Positions 35,016 to 43,448 of a DNA stretch of 64,000 bases are shown in pieces. The DNA is taken from the NCBI GenBank assembly GCA_028277885.1, contig JANQFK010000046.1, positions 1-64,000 of the forward strand. The letters are read 5' to 3'. The notes under the pieces are model-generated. The model did not search any database and was not told the DNA's origin. It worked only from the letters and a program-made list of their open reading frames with translations. Origin of the DNA: Myxococcota bacterium. GTDB lineage: Bacteria > Myxococcota_A > UBA9160 > UBA6930. Each line of letters begins with the position of its first letter. Position 1 is the first letter of the stretch. The position numbers and the translations under genes are program-made.

Positions 35016-36974
35016 ATGGGTTTGAAGACCAAGTTCGTCCTCTCCGCGTCCGTGCTGCTGCTGTGCTTCAGCATCGCGTCCACCCTGATCAACATTCGCT
35101 CCCAGCAGCGCATCGCCCGGGAGCGCCTGGTCGGGAAGGCGGTCGCCATGACGTCGCTCCTGGCCGAGAGCGCCTCGGACCCGCTCACCCTCCTCTACGT
35201 CGAGGACCTGCGACTGCTGCTCTCGGACGTGCTCGCCGCCGAGGAGGTGGTCTACGCCTTCGTGTTCGACGAGGAGGGTCGGATCCTCACCGACGGGACC
35301 CGCAGGGTCCGCTCGCGCTTCAGGGCCCTGGAGGACGACGTCAGCCGCAACGCCGTCGCGGCGAGCGAGCTGCTGGTGCAGCAGCGGAGCGGGCTCCTCG
35401 ACGTTACCGAGCCCATCTTCCTCGGCTCGAAGCGGCTCGGCGGCGTGCGGATCGGCTTCTCCCTCGAGAAGCTCGAGGGCGAGGCCGCCGCCATCCGGGA
35501 CCGCAACCTCGGGCTGGGCGCCGGCTTCGTCCTGGTGGGGGTCTGCCTCGCCATGGCGATGGTGGTCCGGGTGACCCGACCCCTGGGACGGCTCGTGGAG
35601 TTCACCCGCGCCGTCTCCCGAGGCGAGCTCGATCGGCGCGTCCGGGTGGACACCCGCGACGAGCTCGCCTTGCTCGCCAACTCCTTCAACTCCATGACCG
35701 AGAGCCTGCGCACCTCCCAGGAGACGCTCCAGGCGGCCCACGACGAGCTCGAGGAGCGCGTCGCCGAGCGCACCGACGATCTCCTGCGCGCCAACGCGGC
35801 ACTCGAGCGCCGCATCGTGGAGACGCGCGAGCTCGAGACCCAGCTGCGCGAGTCCCAGAAGATGGAGGCCGTCGGGCGCCTCGCCGCGGGGGTGGCCCAC
35901 GACTTCAACAACCTCCTGACGGCGATCCTCGGCTACAGCAACCTGCTGCTGGCCGACCTCGCGCCGGACGATCCGCGGCGCGAGGAGATCGAGGAGATCA
36001 AGGTCGCCGGGGAGCGCGCCGCCTCCCTCACGGAGCAGCTGCTCACCTTCGGTCGCAAGCAGACGGTGCACGAGGAGGTCCTGGACCTGAACGCGATGCT
36101 CGGGGGCATGGGCAGCCTGATCCGGCGGCTCGTCGGCGAGGACGTGGATCTGGTGATCGAGCTCGAGCCGAAGCTCGGCCCCGTCGAGGTGGACGCCGGC
36201 CAGATCCAGCAGGTGATCCTGAACCTGACCATCAACGCGCGCGACGCGATGCCCGACGGGGGGACGCTCACCCTGCGGACCTCGAACCTCGAGGTGCGGG
36301 AGGGAGGGGCCGCCGGCGAGCTGGCGCTCGCTCCCGGCTCCTGGGTGGTGCTCTCGGTCCGCGACACGGGGATCGGGATGGATGCGGAGACCCGCTCGCA
36401 CATCTTCGAGCCCTTCTTCACCACCAAGGAGTGGAGCGCCGGGACGGGTCTCGGGCTGTCCACCGTCTACGGCATCCTCCAGCAGAGCCGCGGCTGCATC
36501 GCCGTCGAGAGCGAGCCGGGCCGAGGCTCGGAGTTCCGCGCCTACCTGCCGTCCGTGGAGTCGACGGTCCCCGTCGCCCCCGAGCCGGAGACGGTGCTCC
36601 CGCCGCTGCAAGGCAGCGAGACGGTGCTGATCGCGGAGGACGAGTCCAGCGTCCGCAGGCTCGCGAGCCGCACGCTGCAGCGGCTCGGCTACCGCGTGCT
36701 GGTGGCCCGCAGCGGCATCGAGGCCCTCGAGCTCGAGCGGAAGCACGACGGTCCCATCCACCTCCTGGTGAGCGACGTCGTGATGCCCGGCATGAGCGGC
36801 CCGGAGCTGGTGGGTCGCCTCACCCGCCTGCGGCCCGGGCTGAAGACGCTCCTGATCTCGGGCTACGCGAAGGGGGCGAAGCTCGACCCGCACTGCGGCG
36901 ACGCCTTCCTGCGCAAGCCGTTCACCCCCCAGGATCTGGGAGGCGCCGTGCGCGAGCTCCTCGACGCGACTTAG
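35016..36974 (+). CDS. Hybrid sensor histidine kinase with receiver domain
   Basis: A 652-residue inner-membrane kinase. Transmembrane helices at about 7-27 and 165-188 flank a periplasmic sensor domain. A HAMP domain (188-240) and coiled coil (245-290) lead to the HisKA box GVAHDFNNLLTAILGY (His near residue 295). The ATPase domain has NARDAM, DTGIGM and GTGLGLST. The C-terminal receiver has LIAEDESSVRR, the phospho-acceptor Asp in LVSDVVMPGM and Lys in FLRKPF. All key residues are intact. It lies 14 bp after the PhnD-like gene, its probable ligand sensor. No output regulator is adjacent. Confidence 0.92.
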   Translation: MGLKTKFVLSASVLLLCFSIASTLINIRSQQRIARERLVGKAVAMTSLLAESASDPLTLLYVEDLRLLLSDVLAAEEVVYAFVFDEEGRILTDGTRRVRSRFRALEDDVSRNAVAASELLVQQRSGLLDVTEPIFLGSKRLGGVRIGFSLEKLEGEAAAIRDRNLGLGAGFVLVGVCLAMAMVVRVTRPLGRLVEFTRAVSRGELDRRVRVDTRDELALLANSFNSMTESLRTSQETLQAAHDELEERVAERTDDLLRANAALERRIVETRELETQLRESQKMEAVGRLAAGVAHDFNNLLTAILGYSNLLLADLAPDDPRREEIEEIKVAGERAASLTEQLLTFGRKQTVHEEVLDLNAMLGGMGSLIRRLVGEDVDLVIELEPKLGPVEVDAGQIQQVILNLTINARDAMPDGGTLTLRTSNLEVREGGAAGELALAPGSWVVLSVRDTGIGMDAETRSHIFEPFFTTKEWSAGTGLGLSTVYGILQQSRGCIAVESEPGRGSEFRAYLPSVESTVPVAPEPETVLPPLQGSETVLIAEDESSVRRLASRTLQRLGYRVLVARSGIEALELERKHDGPIHLLVSDVVMPGMSGPELVGRLTRLRPGLKTLLISGYAKGAKLDPHCGDAFLRKPFTPQDLGGAVRELLDAT

Positions 36975-37004
36975 GAGGCCGACCCAGGCTGGGCCAGCCT
37001 CCTA
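36972..37004. repeat. Dispersed hairpin repeat, copy 5, spanning both stop codons
   Basis: A long imperfect stem: TAGGAGGC (36972-36979) pairs with GCCTCCTA (36997-37004), with inner CCCA/TGGG around a GGC loop. The stop codons of both convergent genes lie within the stem. The inner GCCGACCCA matches copies 1-3. Likely bidirectional terminator. Confidence 0.6.
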
Positions 37005-38024
37005 GCCGGCGGGTCCGTCGCCCAGGTGCGGGGCGACGTGCTCGCACCAGGCGCGCTCGGGATCGTCCACCAGGCCCAGGCGCACCGCGCAGTCGAGCAG
37101 CAGCGCCCGGTCCGCCGCGGGGCGGCGCGGCGCCCGGGGATGGATGGCGTCGCCGCCCAGGCCGCCGGTCATGTGCAGGAAGACGGCGGCGGCGTGCTTG
37201 TAGGCGGGGATCGGCGCCCGGAAGGCCACGTTGCCCAGGTGCTGGAGCGCGTCGTTGCGCTCCAGGAAGCCGAGCTCGCCCTTCTCGAGGGCGCGGTCCC
37301 GGGCCGCGAAGCTCTCGGGCGCGAAGGTGGCGAGCCCCAGCAGGTAGTCGCTGCCGCTCGCCACCAGGTCGATGGCGAGGTCGTTGCCGGTGTAGACGCG
37401 GAACTCCGGCCGCGCGCGGTCGCGCGCCGCCAGCCGCCGCAGCTCCGTGGCCCGGTCGAGGGAGGAGTGCTTGGCGCCGCGCAGGCCGGGGACGGCCAGG
37501 ATGCGCTCGAAGGTCTCGTCGTCCCAGATCTCGCCGTGGGGCGCGAAGCGCGGCGAGAGCTCGAAGCCGAGGGCGCCGTCGGCGGCGGCGCCGGCCACGG
37601 CGCGGTAGACGTCGGCCTTGGCCCCGGCGGGCATGGCGTGGAGGGCCGGGCACTGCACGATCACCGGCGTGCCCCCCTCGGCCTCGATGGCGGAGACCGA
37701 GGCCCGGTAGCCGGCCACGGGGTCCGCGGCGTCACCCGCGTAGGCGCCGGCGTAGAAGCGCACGCCGCCGCCGAGGGCGCGCCGCGTCGCCGCGAGCACC
37801 GCGCCGCGCTCGTCGGGCGTGAGCAGGTCGCCGAAGCCGGTGTCCATATTCACCGCGACGTCGAGCCCCGCCGCCCGGGTGCGGGCCACGTGGCGCTCGA
37901 AGCCCGCCCAGTCGATCGCGCCCTCGGCGGTGTAGGGCAGCAGCGCGGCCGCGATGCCGTGGAGCCGGCGCCCGGGCGCGAGGCGGGACCAGGCCTCGGA
38001 GAGGGAGGGGTCGTGGGGGCTCAC
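37002..38024 (-). CDS. Dihydrodipicolinate synthase-family (DHDPS/NAL) protein
   Basis: A 340-residue class I aldolase-fold protein. It has GIAAALLPYTAEGAIDWAGFERHV at the start (the usual AxxTPF strand is AALLPYT), NMDTGFGDLLTPDER, and the probable Schiff-base Lys in GLRGAKHSSLDR. The C-terminal third resembles the DUF993-type subgroup more than lysine-pathway DapA. It probably cleaves or forms a 2-keto acid in a catabolic pathway. Last gene of a four-gene operon; its GTG overlaps the OYE stop codon (GTGA). Confidence 0.8.
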   Translation of the reverse strand: MSPHDPSLSEAWSRLAPGRRLHGIAAALLPYTAEGAIDWAGFERHVARTRAAGLDVAVNMDTGFGDLLTPDERGAVLAATRRALGGGVRFYAGAYAGDAADPVAGYRASVSAIEAEGGTPVIVQCPALHAMPAGAKADVYRAVAGAAADGALGFELSPRFAPHGEIWDDETFERILAVPGLRGAKHSSLDRATELRRLAARDRARPEFRVYTGNDLAIDLVASGSDYLLGLATFAPESFAARDRALEKGELGFLERNDALQHLGNVAFRAPIPAYKHAAAVFLHMTGGLGGDAIHPRAPRRPAADRALLLDCAVRLGLVDDPERAWCEHVAPHLGDGPAG

Positions 38025-39469
38025 GCGGTCTCCGCGGCCGCGTCGCGCTTCCACTTCTCGAGGGCTTCGCGCTCGGGCCGCTTCCGGTAGTACGGATCCA
38101 GTGGATAGCACCCCGAGACCAGGCCGTTGCGCGGCGCGCTGGTGCAGTCGCTGAAGGTGCGGCACAGCTTCTTGCGCGCCAGCGAGCGGCCGGCCAGCAC
38201 GTCGGCGGGAAGCTCGGGGTAGCTGAGCGCCATGCGGCCCAGCCCGACGGCGTCGAACCAGCCCTCGCGCACGCAGGCCTGGGCGACGTGGGGCAGGTAG
38301 TCCTGGAGGTAGGTCCAGCCCGAGGAGACCACCACGGCCTCGGGCACGGCCGCCTTCAGGTCCCGGGCCGCACGCAGCAGGCGCGCCACGCCGACGAGGG
38401 GGTCCTCGGGCGGCGGGTAGCCGTCCGTGGGCGGGAAGGCGGCGGGGCGCTGCACGTGGGGCGCGTAGTAGGGGCTCGCCGAGGTGGCGTTGATCCAGGC
38501 CACGCCGAGGGCGACCAGCCGGCGCACGAAGGCGACGGGCTCCGTGGGATCCGCGCGGCTCGGGTCCTCGGCGTCGAGGCCGAAGCCGTGGCGGTAGGGC
38601 AGGGCCGTGGCCTCGGGCACGCCCTCGTCGCCGACGCGTTGGAAGGGCAGGGAGTCGAAGACCGACAGGCGTACGCCGAGCCGCAGCCCGGGCGCGGCGT
38701 CGCGCACCGCGGCGATCAGCTCCTCGGCGAGCCGCAGGCGGTCCTCGAGACGCGCTCCCCCGTAGCCGCCGGGACGCTCCCGCGCGCCCAGGAACTCGTG
38801 GAGCAGGTAGCCGTGGCAGTGCTTCACGTCCACGAAGGCGAAGCCCTCGGCCTCGGCGAGCCGCGCCGCCTCGGCGAAGCAGCCGACCAGCGCGCCGACC
38901 TCGGCGTCGCTCAGCACCGGGGCGTCGTCGGTGATGCCGACGCGGCGGTCGAGGAGCGGGTGGCGGCCCGGCACCCGGGGTGCGCGCCGGCCCGGCTCGG
39001 GCATCGACCAGCGTCCGCTGTGGGTGAGCTGGAGGCCCACGACGGGCTCCGGCTCGCCGGCCTCGCGGGCGGCGGCGAGGAGCGCCTCGCGCAGCCGGCC
39101 CAGGGCCGGGGCGGTGTCCGGACCGATGCGCAGCTGGTTCGGGTTCGCACGCCCGTCGGCCCGCACCGCCACCGCCTCGCCGCCCCAGATCCAGCCCGCG
39201 CCGGAGCGGCCGAAGTTCCGCCAGCGGCGCAGGGTGAGCTCGCTGGGCTCGCCCTCGAGGGTGCCGTCCCAGCCCTCCATCGGCTGCACGACGAAGCGGT
39301 TCGGCGCGCGCAGCCCATCGCCGAGGGCGAGGGGCTCGGCGAGGGGGGACTCGGGCGCGGCCAGCACGGCGTCGTCACAGGGCAGCGGCGCGCCCAGCTC
39401 CTCGAGCCGCTCGCGCAGCGCCCCTGCGCCGCGCAGCGACGCGACGCGCCGCAGCCGCTCGCCCGTCAC
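38021..39469 (-). CDS. Old Yellow Enzyme-family NAD(P)H:flavin oxidoreductase
   Basis: A 482-residue FMN TIM-barrel enzyme. The FMN-binding NRFVVQPMEGWDG starts the barrel near residue 57, GLQLTHSGRW and FVDVKHCHGYLLHEFLGARERPGGYGG match the OYE/2,4-dienoyl-CoA reductase barrel. The C-terminus carries KLCRTFSDCTSAPRNGLVSGCYPLD, four cysteines reminiscent of a degenerate Fe-S site, but no second flavin domain follows. It may reduce a C=C bond or enoate in the pathway with its operon partners. GTG start; overlaps both neighbours by 4 bp. Confidence 0.85.
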   Translation of the reverse strand: MTGERLRRVASLRGAGALRERLEELGAPLPCDDAVLAAPESPLAEPLALGDGLRAPNRFVVQPMEGWDGTLEGEPSELTLRRWRNFGRSGAGWIWGGEAVAVRADGRANPNQLRIGPDTAPALGRLREALLAAAREAGEPEPVVGLQLTHSGRWSMPEPGRRAPRVPGRHPLLDRRVGITDDAPVLSDAEVGALVGCFAEAARLAEAEGFAFVDVKHCHGYLLHEFLGARERPGGYGGARLEDRLRLAEELIAAVRDAAPGLRLGVRLSVFDSLPFQRVGDEGVPEATALPYRHGFGLDAEDPSRADPTEPVAFVRRLVALGVAWINATSASPYYAPHVQRPAAFPPTDGYPPPEDPLVGVARLLRAARDLKAAVPEAVVVSSGWTYLQDYLPHVAQACVREGWFDAVGLGRMALSYPELPADVLAGRSLARKKLCRTFSDCTSAPRNGLVSGCYPLDPYYRKRPEREALEKWKRDAAAETA

Positions 39470-40272
39470 GGGGCCCCCCCGGCGAGCACGCCGCGCAGCC
39501 AGCCCACGTCCTCGGCGAGCTTCTCCTCCAGCGGGCGCGGATCGAAGGAGACGAACTCGATGCTCATGGGTCCGGTGTAGCCGGAGCCGAGGATGGCGGC
39601 CAAGATGGCGCGGTAGTCGAGCACGCCGTCGCGCAGCGAGGCGCCGTGGAGCAGCGGGCCGCCGTCCGGGTTCCGCCGGTAGTTCTTCAGATGGACGTAG
39701 CGGGCGCGGGGGATCAGGCGCTGCGCGTCCGCGGGCTGGTCCCCGGCCGCGGCCTCGGGCAGGAAGTCGAGCACCTGGTAGTTGAGCGCCAGGTTGGGGC
39801 GCGCGGCCGCGTCGAGGAGCTGCTCGGCGCGCTCCGGGGTGTCGGCCCAGGAGCCCACGTGGCGCTCCACCACCACCGTGATCCCCGCCGGCGCGGCCGC
39901 GTCGCAGGCGGCGCGCAGCATGGCGAGCAGGGCGTCCCGGTCGCCCGCCGCCGACTCCACCCAGGCCCGCAGCAGCGGGGCGCCCAGGGCCGCGGCGACC
40001 TCGACCTCGCGACGCGCGTGTTCCGGCCCGACGTGGGGCGCGTGGCCCAGGTAGGAGCCGTAGGCGAGCACCCGGGTCCCCCCCGCCGCGACGGCGCCGG
40101 CGGCCTCCTTCACCGCGGAGTCCGGGGCTCCCATCTCGAGGTGCGGGGCGCGGGCCGACACCTCGATCCCGTCGAGCCCGAGCTTCGCGGCCAGCTCGGC
40201 CACGGCCCCGAGCGGCCGGTCCAGGGCCGAGAGCGAGCAGAAGCCCAGGGCGTGCACGGGGTCCGGGCTCAT
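39466..40272 (-). CDS. Sugar phosphate isomerase/epimerase-like TIM-barrel protein
   Basis: A 268-residue xylose-isomerase-like TIM barrel (AP endonuclease 2 family). The metal and substrate residues are the Glu in TVVVERHVGSWADTPERAEQLLD, the His in ARYVHLKNYR, and the Glu in GPMSIEFVSFDPR. LGLDGIEVSARAPHLEM near the N-terminus fits the family. It likely isomerises or epimerises a sugar or inositol derivative. It sits between a D-2-hydroxyacid dehydrogenase and the OYE gene, overlapping each by 4 bp. Confidence 0.82.
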   Translation of the reverse strand: MSPDPVHALGFCSLSALDRPLGAVAELAAKLGLDGIEVSARAPHLEMGAPDSAVKEAAGAVAAGGTRVLAYGSYLGHAPHVGPEHARREVEVAAALGAPLLRAWVESAAGDRDALLAMLRAACDAAAPAGITVVVERHVGSWADTPERAEQLLDAAARPNLALNYQVLDFLPEAAAGDQPADAQRLIPRARYVHLKNYRRNPDGGPLLHGASLRDGVLDYRAILAAILGSGYTGPMSIEFVSFDPRPLEEKLAEDVGWLRGVLAGGAP

Positions 40273-41282
40273 GCGATGCGCGACCAGTCCTCGCGGCGCA
40301 CCTCGTGGGCGAGGGGCTCGCCCGCCACGAGGCGCTCGATCTCGTCGACGGCGAGGCTCGCGAGGCGCCGGGTCTCGAGGCCCAGGGCGCCGGCCACGTG
40401 GGGGGTCAGCAGCACGTTGGGGAGGTCGTAGAGCGGCGAGTCGGCGGGCAGGACCTCGGGCTCGGTGGTGTCGAGGACGGCGTCGATGCGGCCCGAGACC
40501 AGCTCCTCGGTCAGGGCCTCGGGGTCCACCAGCGCGCCGCGCGCCGTGTTGACCAGGACCGCCCCGTCGCGCAGGAGCGAGAGCCGGCGCCGGTCGATCA
40601 TGTGGCGCGTCTCGGGCAGCGAGGGGGCGTGCAGGGTCAGGACGTCGCAGCGCCGCACCAGGTCGTCGAGCCCGACCTTCTCCACGCCGAGGCCCCGGGC
40701 CTCGCCGGCCTCGAGGTGCGGGTCGTGGACCAGCACCTCGAAGTCGAAGGGGCGCAGCAGCTCGATCAGCCGGCGGCCGATGCGCGAGGCGCCCACCACG
40801 CCGATGCACTTGCCGAAGTTGCCGAGCCCGGGCGTCTCGTCGGCCCAGAGCCTTCCGGCCCGCAGCTCGCGGTAGCGCTGCTGCAGGCGCAGCACGCGCT
40901 TGTTGGCGAACAGGATCGCGGCCAGGGTGTACTCGGCCACGGGCAGCGCGTTGGCGGCCGCCGCGCAGCTCACCCGGAGCCCCCGCTCGAAGCAGGCCTC
41001 GGTGACGTGGCTCTTCACCGACCCGGCGGCGTGCACCACCGCGCGCAGGCGCGGGGCGTGGGCGAGCACGGCGGCGTCGAGGGGCGGGCAGCCCCAGCCC
41101 GTGAGCAGGATCTCGACCCGGGGCAGCAGCGCCTCGGCGCGCTCGTCGTCGAGGCGCGTGAGGGGCTTCGGGTCCTCGAGGCTGCAGAGAGCGGCGAGGC
41201 GCTCGAGGTGCTCGTCGCCCAGGAGGTCCCGGGTCAGCACCGGCGCCATCGCGAGCGCCACCACCGGTCGATCCGTGCCCAC
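40269..41282 (-). CDS. D-isomer-specific 2-hydroxyacid dehydrogenase
   Basis: A 337-residue NAD-dependent dehydrogenase. The nucleotide-binding loop is IGVVGASRIGRRLIELLRPFDF, with Ala-Ser between the glycines. Catalytic residues are Arg in VNTARGALVDPEAL, Glu in TTEPEVLPADSPL and His in LLTPHVAGALG. It likely reduces or oxidises a 2-keto or 2-hydroxy acid. First gene of the four-gene operon, from a GTG start. A TAGCGT element lies 6 bases upstream, consistent with a leaderless transcript. Divergent from the DUF2264 gene, with only 40 bases between. Confidence 0.88.
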   Translation of the reverse strand: MGTDRPVVALAMAPVLTRDLLGDEHLERLAALCSLEDPKPLTRLDDERAEALLPRVEILLTGWGCPPLDAAVLAHAPRLRAVVHAAGSVKSHVTEACFERGLRVSCAAAANALPVAEYTLAAILFANKRVLRLQQRYRELRAGRLWADETPGLGNFGKCIGVVGASRIGRRLIELLRPFDFEVLVHDPHLEAGEARGLGVEKVGLDDLVRRCDVLTLHAPSLPETRHMIDRRRLSLLRDGAVLVNTARGALVDPEALTEELVSGRIDAVLDTTEPEVLPADSPLYDLPNVLLTPHVAGALGLETRRLASLAVDEIERLVAGEPLAHEVRREDWSRIA

Positions 41283-41322
41283 CGCTGTACGCTACCGCAG
41301 TCCGAGGAGACCGGAGGCCGTC

Positions 41323-43353
41323 GTGTCGAGCTCCCCCCGCCCGTGGACCCCGCTGCCCGCCGAGGATCGCGAGCGCTCGCCCCACACCGGCTGGGCGCGC
41401 GGCCACTGGGAGGCGGTGGCCGACGCCCTGCTCGCCGGCGTGCGTCCCCACGCAACGCCGCGCCACGCCCAGCTGCACCTGCCCGGCGGCCGAGCCAGCA
41501 TGCACGGGCGCGCCAGCGACGGCCTGGAGGGCTACGCGCGCACCTTCCTGCTCGCGGCGTTCCGCCTCGCCGGCGCCGGCGGCGAGGCGCCGGGCGACCT
41601 CGCGACGCGCTACGCCGAGGGGCTGATAGCCGGCACCGAGCCCGGCCACGCCGAGTCCTGGCCCGCCATCGAGCCGATCTCCCAGCCCATGGTGGAGGCC
41701 GCCTCGGTCGCCATCGGGCTCTTCGAGACCCGGCCCTGGATCTGGGACCGGCTCCCCGACGCCGCCCGCCAGCGCGCCGTGGACTGGCTCTCGGGCAGCC
41801 TCGGCAAGCGGCACTGGCCCAACAACTGGCTGCTGTTCCAGGTCGTCGTGAACGCCTTCCTGGCCTCGGTGGGCGCGCCCTGGCGCCCCGACGAGATGGA
41901 GCGCGACCTCGACCTCGTCGACTCGATGTACCGCAGCGACGGCTGGTACACCGACGGCCCGGGGCAGTGCTACGACCACTACGTCGGCTGGGCGATGCAC
42001 CTCTACCCCGTGCTCTGGCGGCGCATGCGTGGCGGCGAGGCAGACCCCGCGCGCGTGGGGCGGCACCGCGCGCGCCTGGGCCGCTGGCTCGAGGACGCAC
42101 GCCATCTCTTCGCCGCCGACGGCGCACCGCTCCACCAGGGGCGCTCGCTCATCTACCGCTTCGCCGCCGTGGCGCCCTTCTTCGCCGGAGCGCTGGCCGA
42201 CGCCACCCCGCTCGCGCCGGGCGAGACGCGGCGCCTCGCCAGCGGCTGCCTGCGCCACTTCCTCGAGCGCGGAGCCGTCGCGAACGGCGTGCTCAGCATG
42301 GGCTGGCACGACGAGTTCACCCCCATGGCCCAGGCGTACTCGGGGCCGGCCTCGCCCTACTGGGCCAGCAAGGCCTTTCTGGGCCTGCTGCTTCCGCCCG
42401 CGCACCCGGTCTGGACCGACCGCGAGGAGCCGCTCGCCGTGGAGCGCGGCGACTTCTGCCGCGCCATGGGCGAGCCCGGCTTCCTCGCCATCGGCACCCG
42501 GGCCGACGGCATCGTGCGCGTGGCCAGCCACAAGAGCGACCACCTGCCCATGCCCGGCGGCGCCGACGGCGGCCCCTTCTACCGCAAGCTCGCCTACTCG
42601 ACCCACACCGCGCCCGAGCTCGACGAGCCCGGCGCGGGCGGCGACCTGGATGCCCAGGTGACGCTGCTCTCCGCGGACGGGTCGAGCTCGCGACGCGGTC
42701 GCATCCACCCGCTCGGGGCCGTGGACCGGGTGGCGCTCTCCGCCTTCTACCCGGGCGAGCACACCGTGGGCGGCGGCCGCCACTTCCCGCTCTGGCTGGA
42801 GCGGGTCGAGACCGCCTCCATCGCCTGGGCGGGCGGCGAGATCCGCGTGCATCACGTCGCGAGCTTCGGCCCGCGCCGGGTGCGCGACGCCGGGCTCGCC
42901 CTCGCCGGCCCCGAGCCGCCCAAGCTGGAGACCGGCCCCGGCTTCAGCGCGCTGCGCCGGGGCGACGGCCTGGTCAGCGCGATCTTCGCGCTGCACGGCT
43001 TCGACGAGGCCGACGCGGCCCGCGCCGAGGGGCGCAACGCCTTCGGCCCGCAATCGGCCGCGCCGTTCCTGGTCGCCTCCGCCGAGGTGCCGGTGGAGGG
43101 CGTGTACGCCTCCTGGTCCGTGCTCACCGCGGCGCCCTTCGACCCCGCCGGCCGCGCCGCCGCCCTGCCGGAGGTGAGGGTCTCCGGACGCGAGGTCGAG
43201 ATCGCCTGCCCCGACGGCGAGCGCTTCTTCCTCCAGCTCGTGGCCCCGGAGCCCGTGGAGCGCGAGCTCGGCGCGCTGCGCCTCGCCGGGCGCGTGCGCT
43301 TCGCCCGCTCGTCGCCCGACGGCAGCTCCCACGTGTGGCGCGAGGAGCGATGA
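41323..43353 (+). CDS. DUF2264 family protein, alpha-toroid plus beta domain
   Basis: A 676-residue cytoplasmic-looking protein. The N-terminal 380 residues resemble DUF2264: NNWLLFQVVVNAFL, GWYTDGPGQCYDHYVGWAMHLYP, QGRSLIYRFAA and SPYWASKAFLGLLLP, the last typically pairing with the binding cleft of an (alpha/alpha) barrel. The C-terminal half is beta-rich, as in polysaccharide lyases and related enzymes. DUF2264 members have no assigned reaction that I know of but co-occur with sugar-acid catabolism. The GTG start has AGGAG-like bases upstream. It is divergent from the aldolase/dehydrogenase operon, so a shared pathway is likely. Confidence 0.85.
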   Translation: MSSSPRPWTPLPAEDRERSPHTGWARGHWEAVADALLAGVRPHATPRHAQLHLPGGRASMHGRASDGLEGYARTFLLAAFRLAGAGGEAPGDLATRYAEGLIAGTEPGHAESWPAIEPISQPMVEAASVAIGLFETRPWIWDRLPDAARQRAVDWLSGSLGKRHWPNNWLLFQVVVNAFLASVGAPWRPDEMERDLDLVDSMYRSDGWYTDGPGQCYDHYVGWAMHLYPVLWRRMRGGEADPARVGRHRARLGRWLEDARHLFAADGAPLHQGRSLIYRFAAVAPFFAGALADATPLAPGETRRLASGCLRHFLERGAVANGVLSMGWHDEFTPMAQAYSGPASPYWASKAFLGLLLPPAHPVWTDREEPLAVERGDFCRAMGEPGFLAIGTRADGIVRVASHKSDHLPMPGGADGGPFYRKLAYSTHTAPELDEPGAGGDLDAQVTLLSADGSSSRRGRIHPLGAVDRVALSAFYPGEHTVGGGRHFPLWLERVETASIAWAGGEIRVHHVASFGPRRVRDAGLALAGPEPPKLETGPGFSALRRGDGLVSAIFALHGFDEADAARAEGRNAFGPQSAAPFLVASAEVPVEGVYASWSVLTAAPFDPAGRAAALPEVRVSGREVEIACPDGERFFLQLVAPEPVERELGALRLAGRVRFARSSPDGSSHVWREER

Positions 43354-43445
43354 CCGCCCGACGCGGGTCCGAGATCACGCCCGACGTCCACCGCCTCGTG
43401 CCGAGCGAGCGCGACGCCCGGCGCGAGGCGAGCCGGCTGCCCTGA
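43350..43445 (+). CDS. Possible 31-residue small protein overlapping the DUF2264 gene end
   Basis: A short reading frame starts at an ATG within the DUF2264 stop (ATGA), with GAGGAG five to six bases upstream, and encodes MTARRGSEITPDVHRLVPSE plus 11 further residues, strongly charged. Coupling geometry is the same as in several real operons here. It has no recognisable domain. It could equally be chance or a remnant of a longer gene. Confidence 0.25.
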   Translation: MTARRGSEITPDVHRLVPSERDARREASRLP

Positions 43446-43448
43446 GGC

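Noticed and set aside
40305-43445. A 1046-residue plus-strand frame through the dehydrogenase and DUF2264 region
   Set aside because: Composition is that of a GC-rich shadow frame. Only the final 31 codons, after an ATGA overlap and ribosome site, were kept as a low-confidence small gene.
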